Shown here one piece after another: positions 31,884 through 40,425 of a DNA stretch of 64,000 nt. The stretch is taken from NCBI GenBank assembly GCA_050248735.1, contig JBFWRU010000003.1, forward strand, positions 62,001 to 126,000, given 5' to 3'. This stretch comes from JACKFE01 sp050248735 (GTDB taxonomy: Bacteria; Nitrospirota; Nitrospiria; Nitrospirales; UBA8639). The position numbers were made by a program, and so were the translations under genes. Under the pieces are notes generated by a model. The model had not been told where the DNA came from. It made no database searches and saw only the letters and a list, made by a program, of their open reading frames with translations. Positions within the stretch are counted from its first letter, which is position 1; each line of letters starts with the position of its first letter.

Positions 31884-33395
31884 TCAGGTGGGAATTCGTT
31901 TTCGTTGGCCTGCGGAGGCAATATGCAACTCCGCACGATATTTGGCAACGGTTCGCCTGGCAATGAGGATGTTTTTCTTCCGAAGCCGAGCCACAATCTC
32001 TTGGTCCTTTAAGGGATTGCCGGCATCTTCCTGCGCCACCATTTCTCGGATCATTTCCCGCACCGTTACGGATGACATGTCCTCCCCTCGATTATCCGCT
32101 CGCTGAATTCCGGCGTTGAAAAAGAACTTCAGTTCCAGGATACCTTGAGGACAGTGCATATATTTATTGGTGGTCACTCGGCTAATGGTGGATTCATGCA
32201 TGCCAACATCGTCTGCCACTTGCTTTAACACCAAGGGACGCAAATATTGAATGCCTTTTTCCAAGAAAGCCTCTTGAAATTTCACCAGACTGGTGACGAC
32301 TTTCACGATGGTTTTATTACGCTGGTCAATACTTCGGATGATCCATTGAGCCCCTTTGAGCTTTTCTTCCAAATACGTTTTTGTGGTGCCGGCATCTTCA
32401 CCGGGATTATTTAAAAGCCTTCGATAATAGGGACTGATTCGCAATCGAGGAAGCCCGTCGTCATTGAGTAGCACCACCCATTCCCCTTCATGTTTCACAA
32501 CATACACATCGGGAATAATAATGGAATTGCTGTCCGAAGAATATGGGCGGCCGGGTTTTGGCTCTAGATGCTCAATGATTTTGACCGCTTCATAGACCTC
32601 CTCCAGAGTGACTCCGAGATTTTTAGCAACCACCTGATAGCGTTTCTTCTGTAAGTCCACCAAGTGATGATCAAGAATCGCCTCGACCAGATTGACCGGT
32701 ACCGTCAAGGGCAAGGGGATTTCTAATCCTGCCTCATCATGTTGGAGCGCATACAATTGGATCCGTAGGCATTCCTGGAGATCCCGAGCTGCAACCCCTG
32801 GAGGATCAAACGTTTGAATATGTTTCAGCGCACCCTCGACTTGCTCAAGAGAACAGTTCCCATCTTCTGCTAGTTCTTCAAGCGGGACTCGCAAATACCC
32901 GTCCTCGTCCAAATTTCCAATGATCATACGACCAATATCCCGGTCATTTCCCTCTAACGAAGACAGCCGTAACTGCCATTCGAGATGGTCTTCCAGAGAG
33001 GTTGGCTTCGTTAAGGTTTGTTCATAGGAGGGGAACTCTTCATCGCCTTGAGAAATCTCATCCCGTTGGGCAGGTCGCCAATCCGACCCCAAAAGGTTAT
33101 CCCATTCCTCCGACGTCAATGGTTCGCTTTCTTTCACGGCAGGAGGCGCCTCTTCAGGCTCCCCTGGCGCTTCAACCTCCTGAGCCTTCGGTCGTTCCGC
33201 GCCTTCTTCTCCAGCTACAGCCTCTTCATCCTGAATTTCCAAGGCCAGATCTTCCAGTAAGGGATTTTCGACCAGATGTTGCGATAAAACTTGTTGAAGT
33301 TCTAAACGGGACAACTGCAACAATTTAATAGCTTGTTGTAGCTGGGGTGTCATGACCAGCTTTTGAGAAAGACGGAGGTCTAAACGAAGATCCAT
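31884..33395 (-). CDS. rpoN: RNA polymerase sigma-54 factor
   Basis: 503 aa. The Gln/Leu-rich activator-interaction region I (SQKLVMTPQLQQAIKLLQLS) is followed by an acidic variable region II, a core-binding domain, an HTH region (around GMHESTISRVTTNKYMHCPQG) and the RpoN box ARRTVAKYR that reads the -24 promoter element. Sigma-54 requires enhancer-binding ATPases and often serves nitrogen and pilus genes. It lies between lptB and rapZ on the same strand. Confidence 0.96.
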   Translation of the reverse strand: MDLRLDLRLSQKLVMTPQLQQAIKLLQLSRLELQQVLSQHLVENPLLEDLALEIQDEEAVAGEEGAERPKAQEVEAPGEPEEAPPAVKESEPLTSEEWDNLLGSDWRPAQRDEISQGDEEFPSYEQTLTKPTSLEDHLEWQLRLSSLEGNDRDIGRMIIGNLDEDGYLRVPLEELAEDGNCSLEQVEGALKHIQTFDPPGVAARDLQECLRIQLYALQHDEAGLEIPLPLTVPVNLVEAILDHHLVDLQKKRYQVVAKNLGVTLEEVYEAVKIIEHLEPKPGRPYSSDSNSIIIPDVYVVKHEGEWVVLLNDDGLPRLRISPYYRRLLNNPGEDAGTTKTYLEEKLKGAQWIIRSIDQRNKTIVKVVTSLVKFQEAFLEKGIQYLRPLVLKQVADDVGMHESTISRVTTNKYMHCPQGILELKFFFNAGIQRADNRGEDMSSVTVREMIREMVAQEDAGNPLKDQEIVARLRKKNILIARRTVAKYRAELHIASAGQRKRIPT

Positions 33396-33422
33396 AAGGC
33401 GCGTCAGCTTCCTAGCAAGGGT

Positions 33423-34169
33423 TTACATCTTAAACCGTTCACCCAAATATACGGCTCTGGCTTTTTGACTATTCACAATCACATCCGGCGGACCTGCTTC
33501 CAATATAGCGCCTTCGCTTATTATATAAGCTCGGTCAGTAATGGAAAGAGTATCTTGGACATTATGGTCGGTAATCAGAATTCCGATATGTTTTTGTTTG
33601 AGGGTAGTGAGAATATCCTGAATATCCCCGACCGCAATCGGATCGATCCCGGCAAACGGTTCATCCAACAGGAGGAATTTTGGATTCGTCGCCAATGCCC
33701 TGGTAATCTCCAGACGACGACGTTCCCCGCCCGAAAGTGTATACGAACCATTCTTTCGTAAGGGAGTGAGGTTTAATTCTTCCAACAATTCATCCAGCCG
33801 TTGTTGCCGTTGACCTGAGGTTAGGTTAAGTGTCTCCAAGACTGCCAGCACATTATCTTCAACGGACAATCGACGAAAAATAGAGGCTTCTTGTGGAAGA
33901 TATCCGACCCCTCTCCTGGCTCGTTTATACATGGGGAGGAGTGTAATATCTTCCTTGTTGAGGAATATCTTACCTTGGTCCGGCTGGCAAAGTCCCACCA
34001 CCATATCGAAAATCGTCGTTTTACCAGCCCCATTGGGTCCCAGAAGCCCAACAACCTCCCCGGCAAGCAATTCCAAGCTGATGCCACGAACCACTTGACG
34101 TCCCTTATAACTTTTCTTTAGTCCTTTGGCTGATATTTTATATACAATGTGGCCACGGTCCTCACTCAT
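33423..34169 (-). CDS. lptB: Lipopolysaccharide export ATPase LptB
   Basis: 248 aa from the ATG at 34169 (AGAAG 7 bases upstream); in-frame starts exist at 34175 and 34205. ABC ATPase with Walker A GPNGAGKTTIFDMVVG, Q-loop YLPQEASIF, signature LSGGERRRLEIT, Walker B FLLLDEPFAGIDP and switch His in ILITDHNV. The YLPQEASIFRRLSVEDN segment is typical of LptB. It powers movement of LPS from the inner membrane through LptC and LptA, encoded just upstream. Confidence 0.94.
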   Translation of the reverse strand: MSEDRGHIVYKISAKGLKKSYKGRQVVRGISLELLAGEVVGLLGPNGAGKTTIFDMVVGLCQPDQGKIFLNKEDITLLPMYKRARRGVGYLPQEASIFRRLSVEDNVLAVLETLNLTSGQRQQRLDELLEELNLTPLRKNGSYTLSGGERRRLEITRALATNPKFLLLDEPFAGIDPIAVGDIQDILTTLKQKHIGILITDHNVQDTLSITDRAYIISEGAILEAGPPDVIVNSQKARAVYLGERFKM

Positions 34170-34242
34170 AAGCATGCTTCTTTTTGGATTAACCGGAAAT
34201 TTCAACCGATAGGGCTAGACAACAAGATTTGTACTTATTTTG

Positions 34243-34282
34243 TGACGAGGTAGCACCAACAAGGTAATTTGATACCTCGTCA
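34243..34282. promoter_or_regulatory. 10-bp inverted repeat between lptA and lptB
   Basis: TGACGAGGTA (34243-34252) and TACCTCGTCA (34273-34282) are perfectly complementary with a 20-base loop. There is no U-tract on either strand. It could be a processing site or an operator in the lptA-lptB gap. Confidence 0.35.
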
Positions 34283-34301
34283 TGACAAAGGACCGCTACC
34301 A

Positions 34302-34823
34302 CTAATTCCCTGGATTGTCCTGAATAATGACCTCAGTTCCCCCTTCCACCACACTCCTATTTTCCCGCAGGTACATGGTCATCTTTGGACCGGAAATTTT
34401 GGTACCTTCCTGCCAAGCGATTGGAGAGCCTCGAAGAATCACTTTCTCCTCCTGCTTAAAATACAGAGCATGCTCGGAAGTGGCCCGGCTCTCCCCTTTA
34501 AAAATCCTCACATGACCGCGGGCTTCAATCATATGAATTTCTTTAGCGGTTTCTCTATTACCGGCAGAAGAGGAGACCGATGGAGTCGAGGGGACCTTTT
34601 CTTTAAAAAAAACAGTCATGATGTCTGAAAATACAATGAGTTCTCCCTGGACCAGTTTAACTGATCCTTTAAAAACGGCCTGATTCTTTTCACTGCTGGC
34701 CGTCATTGTATTGGAGGTAATAACAGTGGTTGCTGGAGATTCTTGCCCGAAAGAATGAAGGGGAAGAGACAACCAACACACCGCTACAAAACAGAGAAGT
34801 TTTTCCCAGCTTAAAAATTTTAT
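34302..34823 (-). CDS. lptA: LPS transport periplasmic protein LptA, probable ATA start
   Basis: About 173 aa if translated from the ATA at 34823, giving a classical signal peptide (KFLSWEKLLCFVAVCWLSLPLHSFG). The first conventional start in frame, GTG at 34781, leaves only a truncated signal. A strong GGAGGT (34838-34833) lies 9 bases before the ATA, and the ATA overlaps the lptC stop codon. The OstA/LptA beta-jellyroll is visible in ITSNTMTASSEKNQAVFKGS, VKLVQGELIVFSDIMTVFF and RATSEHALYFKQEEKVILRG. LptA bridges LptC to the outer membrane. Confidence 0.8.
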   Translation of the reverse strand: MKFLSWEKLLCFVAVCWLSLPLHSFGQESPATTVITSNTMTASSEKNQAVFKGSVKLVQGELIVFSDIMTVFFKEKVPSTPSVSSSAGNRETAKEIHMIEARGHVRIFKGESRATSEHALYFKQEEKVILRGSPIAWQEGTKISGPKMTMYLRENRSVVEGGTEVIIQDNPGN

Positions 34824-35398
34824 GGTGAAAATACCTCCGCACGAACATTGGCCAGCACCTGAAACTCCTTGGTATCGACCTTTCCGGTTAATCCCACTCC
34901 TGTGATAGTCAGCCCATCCCCCTTAATGATTACAGGATCGGACGTCTTCAATTCACGAGCCTGTTCAACCCATCTCAGCCTGTCAGATAAGACTTGAAAT
35001 CCGGAGTCAAACGTCATGACGGTCTTATCTTTTTCTCCCACCAAATCAAAATCATTTGTTGAGGTATTCATAATTCCCGTGTCGGAAGTAATGACCAATT
35101 GTTCCGTCTGAAAGTCCCCATCAAATAAGCGAACCTGGACATCCTGCAGTCTGGCCAAATGGTCCTCTTCAAATACTTTAGCCTGATCCGCAGTGACAAC
35201 CCATCTGGTTGTCCCTGATCGTGTTTGCCGATAGGAAAATCCTTGAATCCAGGCATCAGCCCCCTGTTGCTCGTCCAAGGTTACTATCGTCGCCTCTTGC
35301 CCCTTGGATTGCATATGCCCAACGACTTTATAACCAATAAAAAAGGTCAATCCCACAATCCCCAATGTCAGGAACGATCTAATAGCAAATAATTTCAT
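34820..35398 (-). CDS. lptC: LPS export protein LptC
   Basis: 192 aa with one N-terminal transmembrane helix (LTLGIVGLTFFIGYKVV) and a periplasmic beta-jellyroll typical of LptC: GFSYRQTRSGTTRWVVTADQA, TSDTGIMNTSTNDFDLVG and VIIKGDGLTITGVGLTGKV. It accepts LPS from LptB2FG and passes it to LptA. The stop codon overlaps the likely ATA start of lptA. The kdsC/kdsD genes that often precede lptC are absent; rplQ is upstream instead. Confidence 0.88.
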   Translation of the reverse strand: MKLFAIRSFLTLGIVGLTFFIGYKVVGHMQSKGQEATIVTLDEQQGADAWIQGFSYRQTRSGTTRWVVTADQAKVFEEDHLARLQDVQVRLFDGDFQTEQLVITSDTGIMNTSTNDFDLVGEKDKTVMTFDSGFQVLSDRLRWVEQARELKTSDPVIIKGDGLTITGVGLTGKVDTKEFQVLANVRAEVFSP

Positions 35399-35448
35399 AG
35401 GGATAGAACTACAAATCCTCTCCCTTGTAAAAAATACTTAGAGGGAAA

Positions 35449-35523
35449 GGATAGCATAGGGTCTATTTCAAGTAAATAAAATACCCTATAGCTATCCCTA
35501 TTGTACCACTGGGAAACAATAGG
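35449..35523 (-). terminator. Two adjacent hairpins between rplQ and lptC
   Basis: One stem of 14 bp with a single-base bulge (35449-35462 with 35483-35497) and one of 8 bp (35497-35504 with 35516-35523, loop 11). On the minus strand the longer hairpin is followed by TTTCC. They probably end the ribosomal alpha operon, though the stems are AT-rich. Confidence 0.45.
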
Positions 35524-35590
35524 AAGAGAAGAGGAACGAAGGCGGGGAAAAATTAAAAGGAAAGGATAACCCTGGCAGTAACTGTAACAA

Positions 35591-35980
35591 TTACGTGGGG
35601 GTCTTTTCTTCTTGAGACTCTCCTCCTTTTTCAACCAATTCGATGGCCACCATTTGAGCAGCATCACCTGGACGCTGCCGTGTCTTAATGATTCTGGTAT
35701 ACCCTCCATGACGGGAAGGAAATCGCTTTGCCACATCATCGAATAGTTTTTCAACCGTCTGCTTGGTTCGTAAGACCCGCAAGGCCCCGCGACGAGCATG
35801 CAAAGTACCCTGCTTGCCAAGTGTAATAAGCTTATCGGTTATACCACGAAGCTCCTTGGCTTTCGCCTCGGTCGTTTCAATACGTTCGTGTTCTAGTAAG
35901 GAGGTCACTAAGTTACGAAACAACGCCAATCGGTGTTTCGAGTTTCGCCCGAGTTGTCTTCCATGTTTTCGGTGACGCAC
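35591..35980 (-). CDS. rplQ: 50S ribosomal protein L17
   Basis: 129 aa. It begins MRHRKHGRQLGRNSKHRLAL and contains LITLGKQGTLHARRGALRVL and GGYTRIIKTRQRPGDAAQMV, all typical of L17, which packs against 23S rRNA near the exit tunnel. Last gene of the alpha operon, 26 bases after rpoA. A charged tail (ELVEKGGESQEEKTPT) extends slightly past the conserved core. Confidence 0.97.
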   Translation of the reverse strand: MRHRKHGRQLGRNSKHRLALFRNLVTSLLEHERIETTEAKAKELRGITDKLITLGKQGTLHARRGALRVLRTKQTVEKLFDDVAKRFPSRHGGYTRIIKTRQRPGDAAQMVAIELVEKGGESQEEKTPT

Positions 35981-36006
35981 GTTCGTTATCCTTTAATTGG
36001 GGTAGA

Positions 36007-36993
36007 TTAGGACTGAGACTCGACCACTTCCGTAACTTTCGTCCCGAGCTCCAAACCCATTTCTAATAAGACTTCCTTGATTTCATTCAAGGATTTCTTT
36101 CCGAAGTTTTTTGTTTTGAGCATCTCATTTTCGCTTTTTTGTACCAAATCACCAATTGTCTTAATGTTAGCATTTTTCAGACAGTTGGCTGCACGTACAG
36201 AAAGTTCCAGCTCATTCACACTACGGGAAAGATGTTGATTCAGCTGCAATTGACTTTCATCACTTTGCTCTTCCTTAGCCGGCTCTCCCTTGTCTTCCGA
36301 CGGGAGACAAATGGCGAGATGATCTCGAATAATTCCTGCCGCGACGGTAATGGCCTCTGGAGGTGTTAAACTGCCGTCTGTCCAGACCTCCAAAATTAAT
36401 TTGTCATAATCGGTAATTCTGCCCACCCGAGCACTTTCCACATTAAAATTGACGCGTTTAATGGGAGAGAATACCGAATCAACGGGAATGACTCCGATTG
36501 GCAATCCTTCCTCTTTGTTCCGTTCAGCTGGGACATAGCCTCTTCCAGGCTTCACGATCAATTCCATATCCAATACGGCATCTTTATCCAGAGTGGCAAT
36601 GTGCAAATCTGGGTTCAGAACCTCGGTATCCGCATCCACAGCAAGGTCGGAGGCCCGCACTTCCCCTGGACCTTTTTTCTTAAGCCGAATGGCCTTCGCT
36701 TTATCCGTATGTAACTTCAGACGAAGCCCTTTAATATTTAAAATAATGATGGTGACGTCCTCAGTCACACCGGGAATAGTTGAAAACTCATGAAACACAC
36801 CTTCAATCCGAACCGATGTCACGGCAGCTCCAGGCAAGGAAGACAGGAGCACTCTTCTCAGCGAGTTACCCAACGTGGTCCCAAAACCACGCTCAAACGG
36901 TTCTGCCACAAACTTTCCATACGTCATCGTGGACGTTTCTTTTTCCAATTCCAATTTCGTGGGCAGTTGGAAATCCTTCATGCTTTTAATCAT
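36007..36993 (-). CDS. rpoA: RNA polymerase alpha subunit
   Basis: 328 aa. The N-terminal dimerisation domain includes FERGFGTTLGNSLRRVLLSSLPG; the C-terminal domain (about residues 255-320, LSVRAANCLKNANIKTIGDLVQKSE) binds UP elements and activators. The linker is acidic and Gln-rich (KEEQSDESQLQLNQHL). It lies between rpsD and rplQ in the standard order. Confidence 0.98.
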   Translation of the reverse strand: MIKSMKDFQLPTKLELEKETSTMTYGKFVAEPFERGFGTTLGNSLRRVLLSSLPGAAVTSVRIEGVFHEFSTIPGVTEDVTIIILNIKGLRLKLHTDKAKAIRLKKKGPGEVRASDLAVDADTEVLNPDLHIATLDKDAVLDMELIVKPGRGYVPAERNKEEGLPIGVIPVDSVFSPIKRVNFNVESARVGRITDYDKLILEVWTDGSLTPPEAITVAAGIIRDHLAICLPSEDKGEPAKEEQSDESQLQLNQHLSRSVNELELSVRAANCLKNANIKTIGDLVQKSENEMLKTKNFGKKSLNEIKEVLLEMGLELGTKVTEVVESQS

Positions 36994-37078
36994 AAGGATT
37001 GCATCTCCCTTTCTGGCTCTCTAACACGTTGAAAGATACCCAATGGTTTTTTCAGCCTTAACTCTATATTTTACCTGA

Positions 37079-37708
37079 TCATCGTGAATACAGTTCCACA
37101 ACGACCTGTTCATTGACCAACACATCAATATCTTGCTTGGTTGGAACAGCTTGAACCGTTCCCGTAAATTGCGGTCGGTCCAAGTCCAACCAGACCGGAA
37201 TCCCCCGCCCTTCCGCCACTTCAAGAGCGGCTTGCACTGGCACCAACTGACGGCTCTTCTCCTTCACGGCAATCGTATCACCCACATTGACCGTAACAGA
37301 AGGAATCGTCATTTTTTTCCCGTTTAGGAGGAAATGCCCATGATTGACCAATTGCCTGGCCTGGCCACGAGAGGCGGCAAAGCCTAACCGATAGACGACA
37401 TTATCTAACCGTCTTTCCAGAAGGCTCAGAAGATGCTCACCGGTAATGCCTTTTCGTCGTACCGCCAAATGATAGGTCTTTAAAAATTGTCTTTCTTGCA
37501 TCCCATAGACCCGACGAAGTTTTTGCTTTTCACGCAATTGGGTCCCATATTCAGTCACTCGTCCTTTGCGCGATTGACCGTGCTGCCCTGGGGGATAACT
37601 CCGCCTTTCAATTGCACACTTTTCTGTCATGCAACGCGTACCTTTTAAAAACAACTTGACCCCTTCACGGCGACAAAGTCGGCAAACGGGTCCTGAATAC
37701 TTCGCCAT
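37079..37708 (-). CDS. rpsD: 30S ribosomal protein S4
   Basis: 209 aa. It starts MAKYSGPVCRLCRREGVKLF with a zinc-binding Cys set (CRLC.. CMTEKC), so it is the zinc-containing form, followed by the RQ region SYPPGQHGQSRKGRVTEYG and an S4 RNA-binding domain (RLDNVVYRLGFAASRGQARQLVNHGHFLLNG). It nucleates 30S assembly and is often an autogenous repressor of the alpha operon. Confidence 0.98.
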   Translation of the reverse strand: MAKYSGPVCRLCRREGVKLFLKGTRCMTEKCAIERRSYPPGQHGQSRKGRVTEYGTQLREKQKLRRVYGMQERQFLKTYHLAVRRKGITGEHLLSLLERRLDNVVYRLGFAASRGQARQLVNHGHFLLNGKKMTIPSVTVNVGDTIAVKEKSRQLVPVQAALEVAEGRGIPVWLDLDRPQFTGTVQAVPTKQDIDVLVNEQVVVELYSR

Positions 37709-37770
37709 AACTATTCCCCCTCCTCTTTCAACTTGAACGCTGACCTATCAAAGTAGGCGCTACTCGAATC

Positions 37771-38154
37771 CTACACCCTTCGACGTTTCGGTGGACGACA
37801 ACCATTATGCGGAATTGGCGTGACATCCCGAATTAAATTCACACGCAATCCGACGGATTGCAGAGCCCGAACTGCGGCTTCCCGTCCTGACCCTGGTCCA
37901 TTAACATACACATCAACTTGACGTAAGCCGTGTTCCATCGCTTTTTTAGCCGCAATTTCACCTGCTCGCGTGGCTGCAAACGGCGTACTCTTCCTTGACC
38001 CCTTGAACCCCTGACTGCCTGCGCTGGCCCATGAAACAGCGGCACCGGTCATATCCGTGATGGTCACAATGGTATTATTAAAGGAGGCTAAAATATGCAC
38101 AATGCCAACTTGAATAACTTTACGCTCTTTCTTTTTACCCTTTTTCACACTCAT
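37771..38154 (-). CDS. rpsK: 30S ribosomal protein S11
   Basis: 127 aa. FNNTIVTITDMTGAAVSWASAG, KGSRKSTPFAAT and the C-terminus DVTPIPHNGCRPPKRRRV are diagnostic. S11 forms part of the platform that contacts the Shine-Dalgarno helix. It starts 21 bases after rpsM. Confidence 0.98.
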   Translation of the reverse strand: MSVKKGKKKERKVIQVGIVHILASFNNTIVTITDMTGAAVSWASAGSQGFKGSRKSTPFAATRAGEIAAKKAMEHGLRQVDVYVNGPGSGREAAVRALQSVGLRVNLIRDVTPIPHNGCRPPKRRRV

Positions 38155-38175
38155 GCAATGTCCCTTTCCCCAGAC

Positions 38176-38547
38176 TTATTTCCTCGCCTTGCCTCCAATT
38201 GCTCCACGGCGCCCTTTTCGAGTCCTTGAATTCGTCTTTGTCCTCTGACCTCGGACCGGGAGCCCTTTCCGATGCCTAAGGCCCCTGTAGGTGCCAATGT
38301 CCATTAACCGTTTGACGCTCATCGAGACAGCTTTACGTAAATCCCCTTCAACTTCGTATTCTTTTTCAATCGTTTCCCGCAATTTGACGATCTCATCTTC
38401 CCTGAGGTCCTTGACCCTCGTTTCTGGGGATACACCGGTTTTGTGCAAAATTTCATTGGCGAGAACATGCCCAATCCCATAAATGTAGGTCAAACCAATA
38501 TCAATTCGTTTTCCAACAGGCAAATCCACTCCCGCAATACGTGCCAT
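38176..38547 (-). CDS. rpsM: 30S ribosomal protein S13
   Basis: 123 aa. MARIAGVDLPVGKRIDIGLT, the helix-turn YIYGIGHVLANEILHKTGV and the basic tail RHRKGLPVRGQRTKTNSRT, which reaches the P-site tRNA, are all present. It lies between rpmJ and rpsK. Confidence 0.98.
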   Translation of the reverse strand: MARIAGVDLPVGKRIDIGLTYIYGIGHVLANEILHKTGVSPETRVKDLREDEIVKLRETIEKEYEVEGDLRKAVSMSVKRLMDIGTYRGLRHRKGLPVRGQRTKTNSRTRKGRRGAIGGKARK

Positions 38548-38645
38548 ATCCTGGAATCCCCTTAGTTAAAATAAATTTTTTAGCATCGCTAATGTCGAAT
38601 CACTGACGTTGCCAGGCAAGGACCTGTAGGACTTCATCAACCGAC

Positions 38646-38759
38646 CTACCCTTGCCGTTGCTTATGACGTGGATTCGTACAAAGAACCCGTACGATTCCT
38701 TTTCGACGTATCACTTGGCATTTCGCACAAATTGGCTTAACCGACGATTTGACTTTCAC
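38646..38759 (-). CDS. rpmJ: 50S ribosomal protein L36 (zinc form), GTG start
   Basis: 37 aa, reading MKVKSSVKPICAKCQVIRRK and ending RHKQRQG. The zinc set is C11, C14, C27 and H32, so this is the ancestral C+ type. Translation begins at a GTG (38759). It sits between infA and rpsM as expected. Confidence 0.95.
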   Translation of the reverse strand: MKVKSSVKPICAKCQVIRRKGIVRVLCTNPRHKQRQG

Positions 38760-38774
38760 AGCTCAGACCTCAAT

Positions 38775-38993
38775 TTATTTAAACCGATAAGTAATGCGGC
38801 CCTTGGTTAGATCATAGGGGGTGAGTTCCACCGTCACCTTATCACCAGGCAATATACGAATGAAGTGCATTCGCATTTTACCTGAAATATGGGCGAGAAT
38901 TTTATGCCCGTTTTCCAGTTGCACGCGAAACATGGCATTCGGCAAAGTTTCAGTCACCAACCCCTGTACCTCAATGATATCTTCTTTTCCCAT
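38775..38993 (-). CDS. infA: Translation initiation factor IF-1
   Basis: 72 aa single S1-like OB domain: MGKEDIIEVQGLVTETLPNA, FRVQLENGHKILAHISGKMR and ILPGDKVTVELTPYDLTKGRITYRFK. It blocks the A site during initiation. It follows map by 7 bases and precedes rpmJ. Confidence 0.98.
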   Translation of the reverse strand: MGKEDIIEVQGLVTETLPNAMFRVQLENGHKILAHISGKMRMHFIRILPGDKVTVELTPYDLTKGRITYRFK

Positions 38994-39000
38994 TCAAAAT

Positions 39001-39768
39001 TTACCTGGGTTCACCCGAGGCACAGGCCGTTAATATTCTTGGCGGACCGGATGGCTCGATAGTAATCGTGTGTTCAAAATGTGCCGACCAGGAACCATCG
39101 GTCGTCACAGCTGTCCAACCATCTTCCAGGACTTTCACCCCGGGTTTTCCCATATTCACCATGGGCTCAATGGCCAGCGTCATTCCCGCCTTCAGTCGTG
39201 GGCCCTGACCGGCTTTTCCATAATTTGGAACCTGTGGTTCTTCGTGCAATTGCCGCCCAATACCATGGCCCACAAAATCCCGGACCACCGAAAAACCATG
39301 CCGTTCAATATATTCCTGAATGGCATGAGAAATATCGGAAAGCCGGTTTCCTACAATAGCCTGCTCCAGGCCTTTTTGAAGGGCCTCTCTGGTCACGTCA
39401 ATTAATAATTTTTTTTGTGAATCAACTTCCCCTATCGCGACGGTCACTGCCCCATCGCCGTAGAATCCTTCAATAATGGCCCCGATATCCAATCCGATAA
39501 TGTCTCCATCCTTCAAAACCCGATGTCCTGGAATCCCGTGCACCACTTCTTCATTCACAGATGCACACAAACTATTCGGGTAATTTCTATATCCTTTGAA
39601 AGCCGGAATCCCTCCCAAATCTCGAATACATTCTTCCGTGACTTTATCCAACGCCAATGTATTCATTCCTGGCTTGATCAAACCCACCAACACCTTTTGA
39701 CATTCCGCAACAATCCGACTCGCTTCTGCAATAGAATCTATTTCCTCAGAAGTTTTCAGGATGATCAT
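39001..39768 (-). CDS. map: Type I methionine aminopeptidase
   Basis: 255 aa. It removes the N-terminal Met from nascent proteins. The five metal ligands are in GLDIGAIIEG (Asp), YGDGAVT (Asp), FVGHGIGRQLHEEPQVPN (His), LAIEPMVNMG (Glu) and HFEHTITI (Glu). It starts 11 bases after adk, the usual secY-adk-map-infA order. Confidence 0.97.
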   Translation of the reverse strand: MIILKTSEEIDSIAEASRIVAECQKVLVGLIKPGMNTLALDKVTEECIRDLGGIPAFKGYRNYPNSLCASVNEEVVHGIPGHRVLKDGDIIGLDIGAIIEGFYGDGAVTVAIGEVDSQKKLLIDVTREALQKGLEQAIVGNRLSDISHAIQEYIERHGFSVVRDFVGHGIGRQLHEEPQVPNYGKAGQGPRLKAGMTLAIEPMVNMGKPGVKVLEDGWTAVTTDGSWSAHFEHTITIEPSGPPRILTACASGEPR

Positions 39769-39779
39769 TCTACCTGAGG

Positions 39780-40421
39780 CTAGGACAAAAGAGCCAACAA
39801 CCGACGTTGGACATCATTAACGGCTCCAGACCCCTCCAGTTCAGACAATACGTTTTTGGCCTTATAATACTCGATTAGTGGGGCCGTCTGCTCATGGTAG
39901 ACGGCCAGACGGGATTCAATTGTTTCAGGTTTATCATCATTACGTTGAATGAGGTCTGCCCCACAGACATCGCATATACTATCTTTTCTTGGCGGAATCG
40001 CCTGAATATGGTAGACGGCCTTGCATTGAGGACAACTCCTTCGTCCGCTGATCCGCTTCACAATTTCATCTTTTGGAAGTGTAAAGTAGACCACTCGATC
40101 CAGGCTATCTCCGCTGGATTTTAATAGCAGCCCCAATTGATCGGCCTGAGGAACGGTCCTCGGAAAACCATCCAATAAAAAACCTTGCCGGCACTCTGCC
40201 GTCTTTAATCTTTCACGGACCAACCCGATCACCACTTCATCAGGAACCAATTCTCCTCGATCCATAAATCCTTTAGCTTCTATCCCTAGCACAGTTTTTT
40301 TTTGAACACTATCTCGCAACAAATCACCCGTCGATAGCTTGGGAATATCAAATTTTTTAGCCACAAACTCGGCTTGAGTGCCTTTTCCAACCCCAGGAGG
40401 GCCCAAAAAAATTAATCGCAT
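39780..40421 (-). CDS. adk: Adenylate kinase
   Basis: 213 aa from the ATG at 40421 (a GTG at 40433 overlaps secY by 8 bases). It interconverts AMP, ADP and ATP. P-loop FLGPPGVGKGTQAEFVA, AMP-site LLDGFPRTVPQADQL, and a zinc-stabilised LID domain with CPQCKAVYH and CDVCG, i.e. four Cys as in thermophile and Gram-positive enzymes. Confidence 0.96.
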   Translation of the reverse strand: MRLIFLGPPGVGKGTQAEFVAKKFDIPKLSTGDLLRDSVQKKTVLGIEAKGFMDRGELVPDEVVIGLVRERLKTAECRQGFLLDGFPRTVPQADQLGLLLKSSGDSLDRVVYFTLPKDEIVKRISGRRSCPQCKAVYHIQAIPPRKDSICDVCGADLIQRNDDKPETIESRLAVYHEQTAPLIEYYKAKNVLSELEGSGAVNDVQRRLLALLS

Positions 40422-40425
40422 TGAA

